A stretch of 64,000 bases of DNA, from positions 248,001 through 312,000 of the forward strand of contig OY781043.1 in assembly GCA_963676165.1 (NCBI GenBank), given 5' to 3'. This document shows, piece by piece, positions 59,610 to 64,000 of this stretch. The stretch's first letter is position 1, and each line of letters starts with the position of its first letter. A model generated the notes under the pieces. That model saw nothing but the letters and a program-made list of their open reading frames with translations. It did no database searches and was not told where the DNA came from. The translations under genes were made by a program, and so were the position numbers. The stretch comes from JAQIBY01 sp963676165 (GTDB lineage Bacteria > Bacteroidota > Bacteroidia > Bacteroidales > ML635J-15).

Positions 59610-62123
59610 TTAGAACTCTGCCTTAAACTGAAACGATACAGCCCTTGGAGGTAGCATATTTCCAGGACGCTCAATGTATTCCCGGTTAAATAGATTCTGA
59701 ACAACTAAAGAGGCTTTAATCGCATCGTTTATTTGCCATCCAAAATGCACATCGTAGGTTAACATTGGCTTGTATTTATTGTATGCGTAATAATCCGCAA
59801 ACCCATTTAATACCAAATTGTTGAAAGTTTGGAATTCCGGGTCTTGAGATACAAAAATATTGTCTAGTGCAAGCATAGGTGAGTGGTAAATCATAGATAC
59901 ACCTGCCGAAATTACTTTGTAATCAATGATAATATTTCCTTTCAATGAATGTTTATAGCGATACTTCAAATAATCAGTATCTCGATTTTTTGTGGCGATA
60001 ATAATATCCCTTTCCTCTTCAGTATCGTAGAGGTTAATGGCATCCATGTGTGTGTATCCTGCAAAAAGAGTAGCATCGATATCATCCGTAATACTTCCTT
60101 TGGCAGAAACAGAAAGATCCACGCCTATGACTCTTACATCTCCAATGTTTTGTGATTGGAAACCCATATTGTCCATGGTAGGCATAATGCTGTCTGCAAG
60201 TGGGAGGTAGGTTTCTGTGTCAAACAAACCAAATCCAAATTCCATCATGTTATTGTAGCGAGAGTAGAATGCAGCTGCATCAGCAAAACCCATCCAGCCT
60301 TTCCCAATTTTAAATCCTTGGTGAGCTCCAACTTCAACATTCCAGCCAGTTTCACTTTCTAAATTAGGATTTGGAAAAACGTTTAATAAACCAGCAAAGG
60401 CTGTGGCAGTATATTTCTCAGCAACACTTGGGAAACGATACCCTTGACCAAAACTTGCGCGTAAGTTTGTGTATTCAAACAAACGGTAATTTGCACCTGC
60501 ACGGAACACTGGTTTCACAGGCACTTCAATTGTATTTTTGTCGAGTTCAATGTCTATCATGGATTCAGTTTGTGTTGTATCCACACGATAATACTCAGCA
60601 CGAAGCCCTACCGAAGTTTTCAAACGTCCGAAATTATTATCCACTTGCACATAGCCTGCTAAATTGTTGCTAAAGTGGTTTCCAAAAAGATTTGAGAATA
60701 TCTCAGAATATGAATTGACAAAACCAGCAGCAAGTTTTGTTTTTTCTCCTATGTCAGTTTGATATCTGTATTCACCATAGAAAATCCGGCTTTTGCTGTT
60801 TTTTGATGTGTCAATCGGAATACGATTATCCACCAAAAAGTAGCGGGTTCTTACGCTGTATCTCGATCCGTTTTCTTTGTAGTAATAAATGAAAGGATCG
60901 ATGTTGATGCGGTATCCTTCAATCACGTTAACGGCGCCTGGCATGGCTTCTAAAGGACGGATAACAATTGAGTCAGCACCATTTACATCGTTGAGTGTTT
61001 CAGATGTCCAAAGCAGAAAATCAGATTTTGCTTGTCCCATAAAGTTTGCGTTGACACCATAAGCAAGACCTTCTACTCGTTTACTACGGAAACGCAGGTT
61101 GGTATTTATGCGTGTGCGTTTGTCAAAATTGTCAGTGCGATATCCTTCATCCACAAATTGATTTCCTGCAATCACAAAGTCAAAATTTCCAAACTGTTGC
61201 ATATGCATGAAGTTCAAACCGCTAAACATAGGTTTAGAAACCCAGTAAAATGTGTTTTCCCTTAGCATGATGGATGCAGGAGTATTTCCGTCTTGATAAA
61301 AATTATTGTCAGTGTAAAGATTGCTATCCCAAGTTTTTCCATTAATGTACTGGATAGGATTTTTCGGCTCATTGTAGAAACCTACATTGTAAATAATTTT
61401 TGTTTTTGATTTTTCTGTCGGATAGGCAGTACGGATATTGATGACACCGTTCATTGCAGATGATCCGTACAATACCGATGATGCACCTTTAAGGACTTCC
61501 ACCTGAGAAACATTTTCGATTGGAAGGTAATCCCATTTCACGTTTCCGGCATCTGCAGCGATAATTGGCAACTCATCCACTAAGACAAGCACGCGACTAC
61601 CAGCGCCATAGGACCAGCCACTACCTCCACGTATGCTGGGTTGTCCATCGTTGACATCCACACCAGGAATTTTTGTGATGGCGCTCTCCATGCTATTTGT
61701 GTTGGTATTTTCTATCATCTGAGGTTTGATAACCTCCATCGAAACGGTTACTTCAGATAGTTTTTGTTCGTATTTTGATGCTGAGACAACGATCTCTTCA
61801 ATGATTTCAGCATTTTCTTCAAGCACAATGTCTAGTTGAATAAATTCATTATCTTTAATTGTGATGTCTTTTTCAATTTTCTTGTAGCCAACGTATTGGT
61901 AGCTAAGATGATAATCTCCAGCTTTTAGTTCGATGGAATAGTTGCCATCGAAATCAGAGATTGTTCCAGAGTTAAAGTCTGTATTTGCTTGTGTAATTAC
62001 GACATTCACACCATAAAGACCTTCATTATTGGTGTCAACAATATGTCCTTTAATTCCGCTTTGGGCAAACAAACTCAAGCTGCTTACCAAGCCAAAAATG
62101 ACAAGTAGTACGTGATTTTTCAT
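59610..62123 (-). CDS. TonB-dependent outer membrane receptor
   Basis: The 837-residue protein has a signal peptide (LSLFAQ), an N-terminal carboxypeptidase-regulatory-like domain (about 22-105: GIKGHIVDTNNEGLYGVNVVI), a plug (about 125-235: SIRGGSGWSYGAGSRVLVLVDELP-type motif and GASSVLYGSSAMNGVINIRT) and a 22-strand barrel ending AVSFQFKAEF. There is no SusD-like neighbour, so it is a stand-alone TBDT rather than a SusC. The substrate (siderophore, cofactor, small peptide or sugar) cannot be told. A promoter lies 25 bp upstream. Confidence 0.93.
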   Translation of the reverse strand: MKNHVLLVIFGLVSSLSLFAQSGIKGHIVDTNNEGLYGVNVVITQANTDFNSGTISDFDGNYSIELKAGDYHLSYQYVGYKKIEKDITIKDNEFIQLDIVLEENAEIIEEIVVSASKYEQKLSEVTVSMEVIKPQMIENTNTNSMESAITKIPGVDVNDGQPSIRGGSGWSYGAGSRVLVLVDELPIIAADAGNVKWDYLPIENVSQVEVLKGASSVLYGSSAMNGVINIRTAYPTEKSKTKIIYNVGFYNEPKNPIQYINGKTWDSNLYTDNNFYQDGNTPASIMLRENTFYWVSKPMFSGLNFMHMQQFGNFDFVIAGNQFVDEGYRTDNFDKRTRINTNLRFRSKRVEGLAYGVNANFMGQAKSDFLLWTSETLNDVNGADSIVIRPLEAMPGAVNVIEGYRINIDPFIYYYKENGSRYSVRTRYFLVDNRIPIDTSKNSKSRIFYGEYRYQTDIGEKTKLAAGFVNSYSEIFSNLFGNHFSNNLAGYVQVDNNFGRLKTSVGLRAEYYRVDTTQTESMIDIELDKNTIEVPVKPVFRAGANYRLFEYTNLRASFGQGYRFPSVAEKYTATAFAGLLNVFPNPNLESETGWNVEVGAHQGFKIGKGWMGFADAAAFYSRYNNMMEFGFGLFDTETYLPLADSIMPTMDNMGFQSQNIGDVRVIGVDLSVSAKGSITDDIDATLFAGYTHMDAINLYDTEEERDIIIATKNRDTDYLKYRYKHSLKGNIIIDYKVISAGVSMIYHSPMLALDNIFVSQDPEFQTFNNLVLNGFADYYAYNKYKPMLTYDVHFGWQINDAIKASLVVQNLFNREYIERPGNMLPPRAVSFQFKAEF

Positions 62124-62147
62124 GTCCCCGAAATTCTAGTTTCTTAA

Positions 62148-62155
62148 CAAATGTA
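62148..62155 (-). promoter_or_regulatory. -7 promoter element TACATTTG for the TonB-dependent receptor
   Basis: Minus-strand TAnnTTTG match 25 nt upstream of the receptor ATG. No Fur-like palindrome is evident. Confidence 0.5.
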
Positions 62156-62199
62156 ATAATATTTCTGAAAAATGCTGTGTGGAATGCTGAACAAAGAAA

Positions 62200-62225
62200 A
62201 AGGCTACCTGAACTTAGATAGCCTT
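62200..62225 (-). terminator. Intrinsic terminator after the SprB/PKD protein gene
   Basis: On the minus strand AAGGCTA/TAGCCTT is followed by TTTTTCTTTG, directly after the adhesin-like gene. Confidence 0.75.
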
Positions 62226-62247
62226 CTCATATATAATTGATTGGTTT

Positions 62248-64000
62248 TTAACGTATCAGAGTAAAATGCCCTGATTGCGTATAGGTGTTTCCATAATAAT
62301 CATCGAACTCAAGATACCAACTGTAAACTCCTTCAGGAGAGTTGATGTTATTGGTTGTGCCATCCCATCCAATATCTTGGTCATCTGTCTTGAAGAGAAT
62401 TTCTCCCCAACGGTTATAGATTTCCATGTGGTATGAGTTCATGTCAATTCCTGTGACAACAATATTGTATGTTTCATTGGTTTCATCATGGTTCGGTGTA
62501 AATGCGGTTGGTGCATATATCATGACCTCTCCTGATACAGTCATATTGACAGTTGCAGTATCCACACATCCAAAGAGTGATTCCGCAGTTAATAATACAG
62601 TGTATTTACCTGGCTGTCCAAAGGAGTGTTGAGGACTTTCTTCATCGGTAATTCCACCATCGCCAAAATTCCATTCATAGAAATAACCTCCGGCAGTATA
62701 ATTTGTAAACTCAACCAATGGATCTGTTATTAGCACATTGGTTTTTGAGGCTTCAAATTCTGCATCAGGTTTTGGATGAACAGTAATTGCAATGGTACTG
62801 TCTCTGCGACATCCGTCCGTTGATTCAACCATCAAATTCACATGATAAGTTGTTGCATTGTGGAAGGTGTGTGTTGGTTGTTTGTCGAATGAAAGATTTT
62901 CTACGTCCCCATCGTCAAAGTCCCAAATATAACGTTGTCCAATATGAGGGCTACCTTCATTGAAATGCACTGTTAATGGTTGACAGCCTTCAGTGATATC
63001 AGCATTGATTAGAGTTTGCGGTAATGGATAAGTATAAATCGGGTATTCCACATAAATACTATCAAAATGGCAAGCATCCCAGGCTGTAAAAGCAAAGACA
63101 GAATCTGTCCAAGGTTTTACATAGATCATATCGCCGTAAATCAGGCTATCATGTAAATAGACTTCGTATGGTTGACCTGCGCTACCACTCAAATTCAAAT
63201 CAAATCGTACGGTTTCATAAGGACAAACAGTATCAATATTCGCCATGAGATCAAATTCCAGTGGGTCGTGAACGGTTACTGTGAAATATGATGTGTCTGA
63301 CATGCAATTGATATCATCCATGACAAATGCACCATATTCAGTTGTTCCTTCTGGAGCGACCTCTATGCTTTCGCCTTGCAGTCCGTGATGTGTCCAGAAA
63401 ACGGTATATGGTGGAACACCGCCGGTAATCATGCTGTAACCAATAGTTGTTGTTTGTCCCCAGCAAATGGTTTGATCGTCAAGTGTCATTAGCTCAATAG
63501 GTTCCGGCTCACGGACTGAGTCGCCAATAACAAAGTGGCAGTAGTGATCATCTGTCACTGTGACGGAATAATAACCGGCACCAACCCCAATTTGATCTTC
63601 TTCCCAAGATCCATTGCTCCAATTATAATGGTAAGGGGGCGTTCCTCCAAAGGCAGTAATTTGTACTGTCCCGTCTGTATAGTTTCCACACGAAGCGTCT
63701 GTTGCTGTAATGCTTGCTCCTAATGGTGCATCTGGTTGAATGATTTCTACCGTGTCGTAAGCCAAACAGCTATGATTGTCAGTAATTGTTACAGAGTAAA
63801 TTCCTGGTGGTAAAGAATCAATACTTTGACCAATTTCCCCATTTGACCATGAGTAGAAATATGGTTCAGTTCCACCAAATACGTTCACTGATGCCCATCC
63901 ATTATCTTCCCCAAAGCAACGTACATCTTCATGTTCAATTGTTGCTGTCAATGGGAAGTCTGGTTGATCAATTTGAACGTATGCATAAGTCTGACAGTCA
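62248..64000 (-). CDS. SprB/PKD-repeat surface protein with T9SS type B sorting domain (5' end missing)
   Basis: The frame is open to the window edge, so the N-terminus lies beyond it; the TTG at 63951 is internal. The visible 584 residues hold at least two SprB repeats (CFGEDNGWASVNVFGG and the similar CGNYTDGTVQITAFGG), a region with PYTVFWTHHG-type folds, two PKD domains (YIWDFDDGD and YEWNFGDGG) and a C-terminal gliding-motility-associated type B sorting domain (about last 90 residues, AFTPNHDETNETYNI, YNRWGEILFKTDD, EGVYSWYLEF). SprB-like adhesins move on the cell surface in gliding bacteria; the total size cannot be seen. Confidence 0.9.
   Translation of the reverse strand, partial: DCQTYAYVQIDQPDFPLTATIEHEDVRCFGEDNGWASVNVFGGTEPYFYSWSNGEIGQSIDSLPPGIYSVTITDNHSCLAYDTVEIIQPDAPLGASITATDASCGNYTDGTVQITAFGGTPPYHYNWSNGSWEEDQIGVGAGYYSVTVTDDHYCHFVIGDSVREPEPIELMTLDDQTICWGQTTTIGYSMITGGVPPYTVFWTHHGLQGESIEVAPEGTTEYGAFVMDDINCMSDTSYFTVTVHDPLEFDLMANIDTVCPYETVRFDLNLSGSAGQPYEVYLHDSLIYGDMIYVKPWTDSVFAFTAWDACHFDSIYVEYPIYTYPLPQTLINADITEGCQPLTVHFNEGSPHIGQRYIWDFDDGDVENLSFDKQPTHTFHNATTYHVNLMVESTDGCRRDSTIAITVHPKPDAEFEASKTNVLITDPLVEFTNYTAGGYFYEWNFGDGGITDEESPQHSFGQPGKYTVLLTAESLFGCVDTATVNMTVSGEVMIYAPTAFTPNHDETNETYNIVVTGIDMNSYHMEIYNRWGEILFKTDDQDIGWDGTTNNINSPEGVYSWYLEFDDYYGNTYTQSGHFTLIR

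Overview
The window comes from a member of the Bacteroidota. The evidence is many copies of the phylum's TAnnTTTG -7 promoter element, little use of Shine-Dalgarno sites, type IX secretion sorting tails (type A on two proteins, type B on one), SprB/PKD repeats, a TonB-dependent receptor with a carboxypeptidase-regulatory-like N-terminus, and AT-rich DNA. No species can be named from the sequence alone; a marine or sediment Bacteroidales/Marinilabiliales-like lineage is an inference.

Layout. 0-18.5 kb is core: a secreted-protein fragment, a TylF-like methyltransferase, lepA, an M16 protease, the bcp-recA-TPR-S9 peptidase run (minus strand), a 1,874-residue secreted protein ending in three SPOR-like repeats, and clpS-nfeD-floA. 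18.5-25.4 kb is an accessory island inserted between the floA terminator and a trans-sulfuration enzyme gene. It is bounded by direct repeats of about 110 bp and carries four tightly coupled genes: a glycosyltransferase-radical SAM/SPASM fusion, a nucleotidyltransferase-tyrosine phosphatase fusion, an O-methyltransferase and a WG-repeat protein. 25.4-42.7 kb is core again: the trans-sulfuration enzyme, tRNA-Ala, T9SS cargo, PPIase, pheS, dnaE-trxA-rsgA (rsgA lacks a normal start codon), a second M16 protease with a nuclease-like T9SS protein, a K+ channel, gmhA and comM.

42.8-55.2 kb is highly mosaic. Same-strand single genes (an HD/Hsp90-like ATPase, a serine hydrolase, secreted and hypothetical proteins) are separated by palindromic sites that run from ACAACAAT near the stop codon of one gene to CGAG(A)CCGTT just before the next. 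These look like integron attC sites without an integrase. Two 239-bp direct repeats, each with a promoter, precede parts of this array. At its end a rhuM-like gene is split by a transposable element with GGATCAAG termini and an 8-bp target duplication, and that element is itself split by an IS1182-family insertion sequence. Another copy of the element lies at 24.8-25.4 kb and fragments lie at 18.6 and 59.1 kb.

55.3-64 kb has a fused double phosphoglycerate kinase followed by a third, divergent PGK-family gene, a 0.6-kb stretch packed with hairpins and repeat remnants, a TonB-dependent receptor, and the 3' part of a SprB/PKD adhesin-like T9SS protein that runs off the end.

The most interesting signals are the attC-like cassette array, the four-gene island, the nested transposons in rhuM, the triple PGK locus, and rsgA with an apparent AUA start.
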